From positions 1 to 62,624 of the forward strand of contig JBCFAO010000023.1 of assembly GCA_038562165.1 (NCBI GenBank): 62,624 nt of DNA, read 5' to 3'. A program made the translations under genes and the position numbers. Below are positions 50,328-58,305 of this stretch, in pieces. The stretch comes from WRMS01 sp038562165 (GTDB taxonomy: Bacteria; Bacillota; Peptococcia; DRI-13; UBA5745). The notes under the pieces were generated by a model that ran no database searches, was not told the origin of the DNA, and was given only the letters and a program-made list of their open reading frames with translations. How positions within the stretch are numbered: position 1 is the first letter of the stretch; each line of letters begins with the position of its first letter.

Positions 50328-50690
50328 TTAATTGCGGGGGCTTAAAAGCTCTCCCTCGGTGACAATGATGGTGGCGGCAATCTCCGTATGAGGATCGTAA
50401 TCATTTAGAACCGTCAGCACCCTGATGTCCGGCATCTTCTCCTCAATAGCCTGCTTGAGCCTAACCTTGCATTCATCCAACAAAGCCACATCCGTCAGCC
50501 TGGTTACAAAGCGCTGGGAATGATCCAGGGCTTGCAGGCCCGGTAGCCTGGCATGCTCGCCAACAATCAGGATCTTATTTCCCACGATGTCAATGCTTAA
50601 ACGCTTGACGCCGAATTGAAATATGTCCAAATAGATACTGTCAAAAGATTTTAGCAGGTTACGCTTCAACTCGCTTATACTGCCGACCAA
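50328..50690 (-). CDS. DUF2294/MpsC-like protein
   Basis: About 120 residues. The pattern of a short helical start (ELKRNLLKSF), then beta strands (KRLSIDIVGNKILIVGEHARLPGLQAL), a helical RFVTRLTDVALLDECKVRLKQAIEEKM and a final strand (TEIAATIIVTEGEL) matches the DUF2294 family, named MpsC after a membrane-potential system in Staphylococcus. The function is poorly known. TTG at 50690 is preferred as start since AAAGGAG lies 8 bases upstream, inside the longer frame. It is the last gene on the spoIIIA side of the cluster, about 118 bp from spoIIIAH. Confidence 0.6.
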   Translation of the reverse strand: MVGSISELKRNLLKSFDSIYLDIFQFGVKRLSIDIVGNKILIVGEHARLPGLQALDHSQRFVTRLTDVALLDECKVRLKQAIEEKMPDIRVLTVLNDYDPHTEIAATIIVTEGELLSPRN

Positions 50691-50807
50691 AAGACTGGCT
50701 CCTTTCATTTAAGCTAAATTTCACTAACCAGTATGTTAAGATTCTATAAATATTCCAAAACTCCTGCTTTTTATTTGGAAAATTGACATTCAATATATTG
50801 GAAAAGC

Positions 50808-51548
50808 TCAATTCGACAAAGGAATTAAAATGATATCCTCTTCACGGCAGCCTCCTAAACGGCAGAGGATATCGCTGATTTGCACCAACTCCTCATCCGT
50901 AAACGTAACGGTAGGCACTAAAGCGGTAAGACGGCTGCTTTCATCAATGCTCACCAGCACCGGCCCGAAACCTTTGGAAACCATAGCTTCCTCACAGGCC
51001 AGCTCTTTTTCCCGGCGGTTGTACTCTTCCCACAGGGATTGTCTGGCTCTGGCTCTTTCCGCTTCGGCAATAGTGGTATCCTGGGCCACGGCCTCCAGAA
51101 AGGTTGTCCTCTGGCTTCTGACCCGCCAGCGGTCGATGCGGTAAGCAGCCAGGCTGTCTTCTGCCTCTGCCGTTTCATTAAGCACCAACTTAGCCTCTGT
51201 CATCGGCTCCTCTTTTTGCTCCAATCCCAAAGAAGCTGCCGGCTGTATCTCCTGCCCTTGAGGGCCGTCTGCGGCTTGCCTCTCATCTGCCATGGCTGCA
51301 GCACCGTCTTCTCCTGCTGCTTTTGCCCCATCCCCGTCTTGCGCATCGCCGGCAGCTTGCTCCCCTTCCGTTCCTTGAGCGGCCGCCGGGGCAGCCTCCT
51401 GGACTGCCGCCGCCCTTTTCATTGCCGATATTTCCGCCTGCCGGGGATTGATCAGGCTGCTCAAAGACAAGCCGGCAGCAAACATTATGCAAATAGCGCC
51501 GAAACCCGCCACCATTTTTAATGTTCCAAAACGGATGAATACATTCAT
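50808..51548 (-). CDS. spoIIIAH: SpoIIIAH, mother-cell part of the SpoIIIA-SpoIIQ channel
   Basis: 246 residues. A transmembrane segment (about 12-32) is followed by a very long low-complexity Ala/Gly/Gln/Asp/Glu linker (about 42-112) and the YscJ/FliF-like ring domain (about 130-246, with EYNRREKELACEEAMVSKGF and VPTVTFTDEELVQISDI). It binds SpoIIQ from the forespore across the intermembrane space; spoIIQ is not in this window. The linker is longer than usual, which may span a wider gap. Its start overlaps the spoIIIAG stop by one base. Confidence 0.93.
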   Translation of the reverse strand: MNVFIRFGTLKMVAGFGAICIMFAAGLSLSSLINPRQAEISAMKRAAAVQEAAPAAAQGTEGEQAAGDAQDGDGAKAAGEDGAAAMADERQAADGPQGQEIQPAASLGLEQKEEPMTEAKLVLNETAEAEDSLAAYRIDRWRVRSQRTTFLEAVAQDTTIAEAERARARQSLWEEYNRREKELACEEAMVSKGFGPVLVSIDESSRLTALVPTVTFTDEELVQISDILCRLGGCREEDIILIPLSN

Positions 51549-52021
51549 TAATTTCCTCCCCCTTCAGCCACATAAATCATTTCGGCGGGAACGTCAAACA
51601 AAGCGGCAGCAGCCTGGTAAATCTGCCAGCGGACTACCGGATCGCCGGCGCCGGCGGCAGTGATCAGAACCCCCCCTACCTCCGGACCTAAGAGCTGCCG
51701 GGAAGAGGTGCCGCCAAAAGCCTGACTTTCCTCTTGGCCGCTGCTTTTTTTCAGCATCAGAAAGACTTTAACCTCTCCGGCATCTTTAATGGTGGCAAGG
51801 ATAGCTGCGGCTTGTTCTGCCAATACAGCGCCTTCGCTGTTTACCGTACCGCTAAAACTTTGCCCGGCAGAGCTGCTTAAAACTGCCGGCCTGCTTTTAC
51901 TGCCGCCGGACAAAAACGTAGGAGCCAGCATCAGCAGGATGCCTAAGCCCAGCATAGCCCAGATTGCGTATTGGTTTAGCTTTAATTTCTCTAATCCTTC
52001 CTTTAACCGCACCTTGACCAA
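51548..52021 (-). CDS. spoIIIAG: SpoIIIAG, ring-forming channel protein
   Basis: About 157 residues. A transmembrane segment (about 20-38, AIWAMLGLGILLMLAPTFLSG) and a C-terminal domain (about 65-150; EAAAILATIKDAGEVKVFLML, VGGVLITAAGAGDPVVRWQIYQAAAALFDVPAEMIYV) match SpoIIIAG, which forms a large ring in the feeding-tube apparatus. The start is TTG at 52021 or GTG at 52012; the latter has the better spacing from GAAGGG. The insertion region of the ring domain seems short compared with Bacillus. Confidence 0.92.
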   Translation of the reverse strand: MVKVRLKEGLEKLKLNQYAIWAMLGLGILLMLAPTFLSGGSKSRPAVLSSSAGQSFSGTVNSEGAVLAEQAAAILATIKDAGEVKVFLMLKKSSGQEESQAFGGTSSRQLLGPEVGGVLITAAGAGDPVVRWQIYQAAAALFDVPAEMIYVAEGGGN

Positions 52022-52053
52022 CCCTTCCCTTTGAAATTCGCTGTATTCTTGAT

Positions 52054-52230
52054 TTACGTAAAAAAGAACTCTCCCAGAGGAGTCAATAAAATCGATAAAA
52101 TATAAAGTCCGGCAAACATCCGAAAATAGAGATGGACATTTTTATCCGGCGGAATTAAAAGCTCCAGAACCGCACTGACGCAGACTACGCCGATAATCCT
52201 GGCCGCCAGGGCGCTTAAATAAGTCATCAT
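52054..52230 (-). CDS. spoIIIAF: Truncated SpoIIIAF (membrane part only)
   Basis: 58 residues, found in the gap between spoIIIAG and spoIIIAE. Two transmembrane segments are joined by a short loop (IIGVVCVSAVLELLIPPDKN and MFAGLYILSILLTP), matching the N-terminus of SpoIIIAF, with the LLIPPDKNV loop and the LTPL end. The normal soluble C-terminal domain (about 130-140 residues) is absent: the stop is followed after 32 bp by the spoIIIAG start, so no frameshift could restore it. ATG at 52230 has GAGGTGAAG upstream; a second ATG directly follows. It is a natural minimal form. Confidence 0.8.
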   Translation of the reverse strand: MMTYLSALAARIIGVVCVSAVLELLIPPDKNVHLYFRMFAGLYILSILLTPLGEFFFT

Positions 52231-52260
52231 TTCTTCACCTCAATGATCTCCGCCATTAGG

Positions 52261-53490
52261 TCACCGCATCATTATAGCTGTGTTGCCTGCCAGCAAAATC
52301 GCCGACAGGGTCAGGATTACCATAATGCCGATGGCTCCTAAAACCGTAAAAATCAGCATCATTACATTGCCCAGCTCATCCAATATGCCGGAGGTGCGGC
52401 TGTCGCCTAAAGGCTCCACTATTGCTCCTACCAGTTTTAGCAGCATGGCCTGCAGGAAGATGCCCACCAAAGGAATGATCAAAAGGGCTACGATGGCAAT
52501 CATTCCGATGAGACCGATGCTGTTTTTCAGGATGAGGGCAGCACCGGCGGCAGTATCCAGCACATCGGCAAAGAGTTTGCCGGCCACAGGCACCAGATTG
52601 CCGGCCACATATTTAGCGGTACGCAGGCTGATGCCGTCAGCCACGGCGGCAAAACCGCCGGATACGGCCAGCACCGCCGTAAATATGGTCATGGACATAC
52701 CCAGGCCCCATTGCACCGTTTGCTTGAGAAATTTAGCCAGTTTGCCCACGGACAAGCCTTCCGATAAAGAGTTAGCCAAAACCAGAGCCAGATAAATCAT
52801 GATCATGGGAAACAGCAGATAGTGAATCTGTCCCGTAATAAAGGACATGGAGCCCAGAACCAGGGGCTGCATAACCATAACGGTGCTGACCTGGCCCAGG
52901 CTCATCATGGCCGCCATCAATAGGGGCACCAATACCTCCATGAAGCCGGCCATCCCCTCAATGGCCCCGGTAGCGCCTTTCAGCGCCAGACCGGCGGAAT
53001 GAAGCACTAAGGTCATGATCAGCAGCAAGCTCACCAATTGGCCGGCTTTAGCCGGTCCCGGCCCCGCTACAGAACGGTTTAGCTGTTCCAAAAGCACGCA
53101 GACCGCCGATAAGATTAAAATCTGACCCAGCCAGCTGCCCTGGGCCTTGATTTGTTGTAAAAACAAGCCTTGCCCTAAATCTTTTAACGATTGCCAATTT
53201 AGTCCCCGCTGACCGCTTTTAAGCTCTTGAAACCACCTGCTTAAAAAAGGGCCGACTCCTTGCTGCGATAAGTAATCGTCAATCTGCTCCAAGGCTTCCG
53301 TAAAACCGCCGATATCCGGGATAAACATATCTATCCCATCCTCGGAAGCGGCTGCCGGCAAGTCCTCTGCCGGTAAGCCTCCCGAAGTAATTTCCTCTGT
53401 TTCTGCCCCTGCCAGGGCCATTGGCTGAATCAACAGGAAAACCATTACCAGCAGGATTAGCTTTATAGGCGTTAGGATAGAGGTCTTCAT
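52261..53490 (-). CDS. spoIIIAE: SpoIIIAE membrane protein
   Basis: 409 residues. A signal peptide (about 1-28, ending PMALAGAE) is followed by an extracytoplasmic stretch (about 30-110) and then seven or so membrane segments (about 120-409), with GFAAVADGISLRTAKYVAGNLVPVAGKLFADVLDTAAGAALILKNSIG as the family hallmark. It is the large polytopic component of the SpoIIIA complex. ATG preceded by AGGAAGGAA. 60 bp separate it from spoIIIAD, a slightly long gap. Confidence 0.95.
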   Translation of the reverse strand: MKTSILTPIKLILLVMVFLLIQPMALAGAETEEITSGGLPAEDLPAAASEDGIDMFIPDIGGFTEALEQIDDYLSQQGVGPFLSRWFQELKSGQRGLNWQSLKDLGQGLFLQQIKAQGSWLGQILILSAVCVLLEQLNRSVAGPGPAKAGQLVSLLLIMTLVLHSAGLALKGATGAIEGMAGFMEVLVPLLMAAMMSLGQVSTVMVMQPLVLGSMSFITGQIHYLLFPMIMIYLALVLANSLSEGLSVGKLAKFLKQTVQWGLGMSMTIFTAVLAVSGGFAAVADGISLRTAKYVAGNLVPVAGKLFADVLDTAAGAALILKNSIGLIGMIAIVALLIIPLVGIFLQAMLLKLVGAIVEPLGDSRTSGILDELGNVMMLIFTVLGAIGIMVILTLSAILLAGNTAIMMR

Positions 53491-53550
53491 TTCCTTCCTC
53501 CATATATTGTACCGATGTTGTACCGATGGCCGGTTGCACTTCTACCGGCA

Positions 53551-53937
53551 TTATGGCAATAATGCCAGCAGCCCGTCCAGCACCGATGAAAAAATCGGCA
53601 ACGCTATTAGCAAGATCAGTACTTTGCCCCCTGCCTCCACCTTCTTGGCCAAGGCTCCTTCTCCCGCATCCTGGCAGATTTGGGCGGCAAACTCCGTTAA
53701 AAAGGCTATGGCCGTAGCTTTGAGTACAATATCAATATAGGCCAGGCTGACTTGTCCTCTTTGTGCTAAGTCCCGTACACCCATGATCACCGTACTTAAA
53801 GGTTCCAGAATTAAAGTGATTAGGAGAATACCGCCGGCAAGGCTTACCAAAAGGCCGAACTCCTTATTTCTTTCCCGGACGAATAAGGCCAGCATTGTGG
53901 CCGTTATGCCAAGCATAACCAATTGCAATGCCTCCAC
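53551..53937 (-). CDS. spoIIIAD: SpoIIIAD membrane protein
   Basis: 128 residues with three or four membrane segments. The family feature is the segment ending VVLKATAIAFLTEFAAQICQDAGEGALAKKVE (here SLAYIDIVLKATAIAF...), and the N-terminus is QLVMLGITATMLALFVRE. The start is GTG, supported by GGAGGGG upstream. Works with SpoIIIAC and SpoIIIAE in the mother-cell membrane. The sequence is complete. Confidence 0.95.
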   Translation of the reverse strand: MEALQLVMLGITATMLALFVRERNKEFGLLVSLAGGILLITLILEPLSTVIMGVRDLAQRGQVSLAYIDIVLKATAIAFLTEFAAQICQDAGEGALAKKVEAGGKVLILLIALPIFSSVLDGLLALLP

Positions 53938-53952
53938 CCTTATCCCCTCCCA

Positions 53953-54150
53953 TCACCCTAAAGAAAAAACGCTTTTTACCTGATTGAAAAGCTGAGACAG
54001 CACTTGTATAACCATAATGAAAGCAATAGCCACTCCCGCCAAGGTGACAATAAAAGCATATTCTTCCTTCCCGGCCTGCTTGAGCAGCGCATGGAGGATG
54101 GAGGTCAAAATACCAATACCGGCTATTTGAAAGATCAGCTCAATGTTCAT
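53953..54150 (-). CDS. spoIIIAC: SpoIIIAC membrane protein
   Basis: 65 residues with two membrane helices (about 5-23 and 33-55) and the family signature FQIAGIGILTSILHALLKQAGKEEYAFIVTLAGVAIAF. The usual length is about 65-68, so it is complete. It lies between spoIIIAB (24 bp) and spoIIIAD (15 bp). Confidence 0.96.
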   Translation of the reverse strand: MNIELIFQIAGIGILTSILHALLKQAGKEEYAFIVTLAGVAIAFIMVIQVLSQLFNQVKSVFSLG

Positions 54151-54174
54151 ATGCTTATACCCTTTCCCTGTTGA

Positions 54175-54702
54175 TTAGATTAAGAGAATGACCAAAACTA
54201 CCGCCCCGGACAACCCCAGATATTGCCATAGCCTGCCTTCTTTTGTCTCCCTGGCAATGGCCCGTTCCAGGCATTGAGCCAACTGCCGCCGGAACAAGGC
54301 AAACAGGGTTTGCTGGGTTTGCAGGTCCGTACGGCCCAAAGCCTGGCCAAAGTCCAAAAGGTAATCGGCCAGCGGTTCTCCCTGAGGAATGCTTTTCGCC
54401 ATTGAAGCCACACCCTTTTTCCAGGCCTCATCGGGCAATCCCCAATAAGAAGTTTCCCCACAGGACGCCGTCAGAAAAAGACCGGCCACCTCGGGATGAT
54501 TAACGGCATTACCCGTTTCTTCGAAAGCCCTCTCCAGAGGATTTTGCTTGTAGCGGACCTCTGTTTCCAGAAGATCCGTAGCCAGGGCCAAGGCTTGCAG
54601 CAAGGCCACATAGTTGCTATAGGTGCGGCTTTTCAAAAAGCCCAGCAGGCCGCCGGCAATGATAATCATGGCAATACCTATATATTTCAGCATTCCGATC
54701 AC
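54175..54702 (-). CDS. spoIIIAB: SpoIIIAB, T2SS GspF-like membrane protein
   Basis: 175 residues. A short N-terminal membrane segment (about 5-24), a helical cytoplasmic domain (residues 30-155, YVALLQALALATDLLETEVRYKQNPLERAFEETG; LADYLLDFGQALGRTDLQTQ) and a C-terminal membrane helix. The fold resembles the GspF platform protein of type II secretion. It overlaps the end of spoIIIAA by 4 bp, consistent with partnership with that ATPase. Confidence 0.95.
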   Translation of the reverse strand: MIGMLKYIGIAMIIIAGGLLGFLKSRTYSNYVALLQALALATDLLETEVRYKQNPLERAFEETGNAVNHPEVAGLFLTASCGETSYWGLPDEAWKKGVASMAKSIPQGEPLADYLLDFGQALGRTDLQTQQTLFALFRRQLAQCLERAIARETKEGRLWQYLGLSGAVVLVILLI

Positions 54703-55595
54703 CCCCCGAGAAGCAATATCCTCTCAAATATACTGTTGTCCAACAGTGCCTGCATACCGGGCCTGGCTTCTACTTCTTCCCGGCTGCGGCCATGAACCGT
54801 GGCAAAAACCGTAATACCGCAGGCAATCGCTTCTTTTAAAGCCTCTATATCCTCTTTTTTGCCGATCTCATCCACCGCCAGTATCTGAGGCCCCATGGAA
54901 CGGATCATCAACATCATGCCTTGAGCTTTGGGGCAGCCGTCCAATACGTCGCTGCGGGGGCCTAAGTCAAACTGAGGAATGCCTCGCCAGGAACCGGCTA
55001 ATTCCGACCGCTCGTCCACTACGCTGACATTATAGCCGGGTATGGTAATCCCTTTAACCTTGGTACCGCCGGAGGCCAGGCGGATCATTTCCCGCAGCAG
55101 GGTGGTTTTCCCCCCCAGAGGCGGCGCAATAATCAGAGTCGATAACCAGCGCTTATCCCTGACCAATAATTCTATCCAGGGTTCCAGGCATCCCGGTACC
55201 TCCCGGGCCAGCCGAAAATTCATAAAAGAAATCTCCCGCATGGTTTTGATTTTGCCTTTTTCCAATACCGCCCGGCCGCAAAAGCCTAACCTGTGGCCGC
55301 CGGGCAAAGTGAGATAGCCGTTTTGTAATTCTTCCTCCAGCCGGTAAAGAGATCCCCCCGTCAGATGTTCAAAAAGCTTCCGCAGCTCTCCTTCGCTAAA
55401 AGCCCCTTGCTTGCCGGCAGGCAGCTCCTTTTGCCAGGCGGCTCCATCCCAAGCCAGCATCCGCTGCCCGTCGCTGATCATGATGGGCCGTCCGGAACGG
55501 AAGCGTATTTCCATGGTTTTTTCCTGTAAAAACTGATGCCCCATCGATAAAATATCCGCCAGTTCTTTCGGGAAATGAGCCGTCCAGCCTGCCAT
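54699..55595 (-). CDS. spoIIIAA: SpoIIIAA ATPase
   Basis: 298-residue secretion-type AAA ATPase of the SpoIIIA channel. Walker A APPLGGKTTLLREMIRLAS (about residues 157-175), Walker B ILAVDEIG and the arginine-finger-containing regions are present. Conserved FDLGPRSDVLDGCPKAQGM follows. The ATPase powers assembly or transport in the mother cell. As the first gene of the operon it should have a sigma-E promoter upstream; GCATATA occurs about 60 bp before the ATG but with no good -10. A pair of dispersed repeat units lies about 130 bp upstream. Confidence 0.95.
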   Translation of the reverse strand: MAGWTAHFPKELADILSMGHQFLQEKTMEIRFRSGRPIMISDGQRMLAWDGAAWQKELPAGKQGAFSEGELRKLFEHLTGGSLYRLEEELQNGYLTLPGGHRLGFCGRAVLEKGKIKTMREISFMNFRLAREVPGCLEPWIELLVRDKRWLSTLIIAPPLGGKTTLLREMIRLASGGTKVKGITIPGYNVSVVDERSELAGSWRGIPQFDLGPRSDVLDGCPKAQGMMLMIRSMGPQILAVDEIGKKEDIEALKEAIACGITVFATVHGRSREEVEARPGMQALLDNSIFERILLLGG

Positions 55596-55724
55596 GATAA
55601 AACTCCTTTTTTTTCTCGTCTTGGTTGTCCTTGTTTAAAACCAATATATGCCCTGTCCCTTGTTTTAGACCAGAAAGACACAAAATCGAATATGAGGGTC
55701 TGTCGCGCTATCGCTGCCGCTGGA

Positions 55725-55788
55725 GTTGCGCAAAAATGCAAGTTTGTATCCAATAAGAGCGGCAGTTGAGCAAAAATGCAGGTTTGTA
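55725..55788. repeat. Third paired-repeat locus, upstream of spoIIIAA
   Basis: Two 24-bp units (55725-55748 and 55765-55788, 22 of 24 identical) start 40 bp apart. Each contains GCAAAAATGCAAGTTTGTA or a one-base variant. Even the 16-bp spacer resembles that of the reversed pair at 18605-18665 (AAGAGCGGC against GAGAGGGGC). No reversed partner pair is visible downstream. Confidence 0.7.
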
Positions 55789-55879
55789 GACACCCCCTTA
55801 GAGCTATGGCGGTCAAAAAATAGGTGGAAATGTATGCCTTGGCTGCATCTAGTGTCCTGGTTCTATGTTTGACATAAGA

Positions 55880-55939
55880 ATGCTCCCTTCCAGTTAGACA
55901 AGTGAAATAATAAATCACTTGGCAATTGGAAGGGAGCAT
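55880..55939. repeat. Long hairpin upstream of the spoIIIA operon
   Basis: Outer arms 55880-55895 and 55924-55939 pair over 16 bp with one G-T; inner arms CAAGTGA (55899-55905) and TCACTTG (55915-55921) pair over 7 bp. It lies downstream of the CD1247-like gene (56017) and could be its terminator or a mobile-element remnant. The rest of 55596-56016 shows no gene. Confidence 0.65.
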
Positions 55940-56016
55940 ATCATTTTTGATGAGGCATCCTCTTGAAAAATATTCTACTGTTTTTGTTTTCTTAATTCCG
56001 GAGGATTTGTTTATTC

Positions 56017-56499
56017 CTAGTCTTCGTCTTCCTCATCCTCGTCGTCTTCGTCCTCTTTACCGCCGCAGCCGCAGTCACAGTCTTCACCGCACTCGCTGCT
56101 GGAAAAAATCACGGCGTCACAAGCGGAGCACAGGACTTCCACTTCGTCATCGGACTCCCAAAGAACCTCGGGATCAAAATAATTGACCTTACCGCAGGAG
56201 GGACATTTGATGCTGACAAATTCGTCTTCGTCATCCTCATCTTCGTCGTCTTCGTCCTCATCTTCGTCGTCATCATCGTCAAAGCCCAGGATGTCTTCTA
56301 ATTCATCCAGATCTTCGTCCAAAGCCTCCACGAATTCTTCCAACTCATCCAGATCTTCTTCGATGTCGTCCATCTCGTCTATGATCTCTTCCAGAATACC
56401 GAGAATACCGTCGAACATCTTGCCTTCTTTTGAATCCTTGTCAAAACCCAGGCCGTCCATTAAACCGGATAAATAAGCTACCTTTTCCTTGATGCTCAT
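56017..56499 (-). CDS. CD1247-like acidic protein with zinc ribbon
   Basis: 160 residues from ATG at 56499 (GAGGGGTG upstream; a longer frame lacks it). The N-terminus SIKEKVAYLSGLMDGLGFDKDSKEGKMFDGIL is the CD1247 family domain, followed by very acidic stretches (Asp/Glu runs about 50-90 and at the C-terminus). A zinc-ribbon-like segment has CPSCGKVNYFDPEVL and LCSACDAV. A final Cys-rich ECGEDCDCGCGG stretch leads into the acidic tail. It sits between efp and spoIIIAA, the usual clostridial position. Function unknown; possibly RNA- or DNA-mimicking or a metal-binding protein. Confidence 0.85.
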   Translation of the reverse strand: MSIKEKVAYLSGLMDGLGFDKDSKEGKMFDGILGILEEIIDEMDDIEEDLDELEEFVEALDEDLDELEDILGFDDDDDEDEDEDDEDEDDEDEFVSIKCPSCGKVNYFDPEVLWESDDEVEVLCSACDAVIFSSSECGEDCDCGCGGKEDEDDEDEEDED

Positions 56500-56554
56500 A
56501 AAACACCCCTCTCTGTTTTGAATAGACATTTATTTTGCTTATCTTAACTCGTCT

Positions 56555-57112
56555 TTATGCTCTGCTGACGTAACTGCCGGTGCGGGTATCGATGATCAGC
56601 ACATCATCTTCGTTGACAAAAAAGGGAACCTGTACGGTCAGGCCCGTCTCCAAAGTAGCAGGCTTGCTGCCGCCGGAGGCCGTATCGCCTTTAATGCCCG
56701 GCTCCGTGGCCACTACCTTTAACTCCACTTGCTGGGGCAAAGCCATACCAATAACCTGACCCTGGTAAAAGAGGATACCGGTGGTCATATCTTCTTTCAA
56801 ATACTTGGGGGCATCTTCCAGAAGGCTTTCCATGAGGGCAACCTGGTCATAGGTTTCCGTATCCATGAACATCCAATTGTCTCCATCTTTATATAAATAT
56901 TGCATTTCCTTGCGTTCCACATGGGCCTTTTGGAATTTTTCTCCGGGCCGGAAGGTTTTTTCTACTGTGGAACCGGTTTTTAGATTGCGCAATTTACAGC
57001 GGACAAAAGCGGCGCCTTTGCCGGGCTTAACGTGCTGAAACTCCACTAAAGTAACTACATCGCCTTCGTATTCGAAGGTCAGGCCGGTACGAAAATCTGA
57101 CGTTGATATCAT
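56555..57112 (-). CDS. efp: Elongation factor P
   Basis: 185 residues, normal length. The N-terminal KOW-like domain (ISTSDFRTGLTFEYEGDVVTLVEFQHVKPGKGAAFVRCKLRNLKTG) has the loop Lys (GKGAA) that is modified in other bacteria, and two OB folds follow (TGILFYQGQVIGMALPQQVELKV; ETGLTVQVPFFVNEDDVLIIDTRTGSYVSRA). It relieves ribosome stalling at polyproline. Upstream of the spoIIIA operon, as in most Firmicutes. RBS AAGGAGG. Confidence 0.97.
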   Translation of the reverse strand: MISTSDFRTGLTFEYEGDVVTLVEFQHVKPGKGAAFVRCKLRNLKTGSTVEKTFRPGEKFQKAHVERKEMQYLYKDGDNWMFMDTETYDQVALMESLLEDAPKYLKEDMTTGILFYQGQVIGMALPQQVELKVVATEPGIKGDTASGGSKPATLETGLTVQVPFFVNEDDVLIIDTRTGSYVSRA

Positions 57113-57157
57113 GGATATCCTCCTTCTGTATTTCCCTTAAGCTTGTCACCTTATAGT

Positions 57158-58255
57158 TTACCAAATGATTGTTATTTCTTCCAGTGTTTTCGGGAATTTC
57201 GTTAAAAATTTTATGGAATTAAATGTTACTGTAATACTATCCTCAATACGCAAACCGCCCCAGCCCGGCAAATAGATGCCCGGCTCCACCGTCATCACCA
57301 TGCCCGGCAATAAAGGTATATCCTCGGCTATAGGACTGAAGCGGGGATCTTCATGAATTTCCAGGCCAACGCTATGACCCAGGCCGTGACCAAAATAATC
57401 GCCGTAGCCTGCCTCAGCCAAATGCTGCCGGGCCAGACTGTCTATGCTGCGCACGTTGACGCCGGCCTCAATGGCTGCCAAAGCTTTCTCTTGGGCTGCC
57501 AAAACCAGACGGTAACGTTCTTCCTGTAGCCGGTGGCCCTTGCTCAAAATAAAGGTTCTCGTCATATCTGAATGGTAGCCGCTCACAACGGCGCCAAAAT
57601 CCAGGGTAACCATATCCCCTTCTTTAAGCCGGTAGCCGGAAGGCTTGGCATGAGGCAAAGCCCCTTGAGGCCCGGCGGCCACGATAGTATCAAAGGAAGG
57701 TTTTTCGCTGCCCAGCTTACTCATCTGATAATTTAGCTCTAAGGCCAGTTCTTTTTCACTGACGCCCGGCCTGATGCTGGGCAAGAGCCAAGTCAGAGCC
57801 TCATCGCCGATGGCGGCAGCCTTTTCCATCTGCAGCAGCTCCCAGGGGTCTTTGACCTGCCGCAGCAGACTACAGGGATCCTGCTGGGGGTATAAGCTTA
57901 CGTCCTTGCCCAAGGTTAACTCCAGCCGCTGATAAACTTCCATCGTAATATGGCCGGAATCGAAGGCCAGTTCCTTAAGGCCCAGCTTGACCATTTGGTC
58001 TTTTAGAGCAGCCGCCAGGCCGGTCTTATTTTCCACTACCTGCCAGCCGGGAGACTCCTCTCTGGCCTGCTCTATATAGCGAAAATCCGTGAATAAAAGT
58101 TTATCGCTGCCGGTGACTAAAATCCAGGTGGAATCACCCCGAAAGCCCGACAGATACTGCAGGTTTTCCGGTTTGCTGACCAAGAAGGCTTCCCGGCCCT
58201 GTTTTTTTAATTCCTGACGAAAATGGTCGAGTCTGTCCTGATATAAAGGTTCCAT
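57158..58255 (-). CDS. M24 family Xaa-Pro dipeptidase
   Basis: 365 residues. A creatinase-type N-terminal domain (about 1-125) is followed by the pita-bread catalytic domain with metal ligands in TLDFGAVVSGYHSDMTRTF (two Asp), GHGLGHSVGLEIHE (His), and the Glu residues in MVMTVEPGIYLPGWGGLRIEDSI. It cleaves dipeptides or peptides with Pro in second position. The order yqeG/aminopeptidase-efp-spoIIIA is conserved in Clostridia and Bacillus (yqhT). Confidence 0.94.
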   Translation of the reverse strand: MEPLYQDRLDHFRQELKKQGREAFLVSKPENLQYLSGFRGDSTWILVTGSDKLLFTDFRYIEQAREESPGWQVVENKTGLAAALKDQMVKLGLKELAFDSGHITMEVYQRLELTLGKDVSLYPQQDPCSLLRQVKDPWELLQMEKAAAIGDEALTWLLPSIRPGVSEKELALELNYQMSKLGSEKPSFDTIVAAGPQGALPHAKPSGYRLKEGDMVTLDFGAVVSGYHSDMTRTFILSKGHRLQEERYRLVLAAQEKALAAIEAGVNVRSIDSLARQHLAEAGYGDYFGHGLGHSVGLEIHEDPRFSPIAEDIPLLPGMVMTVEPGIYLPGWGGLRIEDSITVTFNSIKFLTKFPKTLEEITIIW

Positions 58256-58305
58256 AAAATCATCCCTATCTGAGGCCCTGCTCTATTTTTTTATCTAAAC
58301 TTGAT

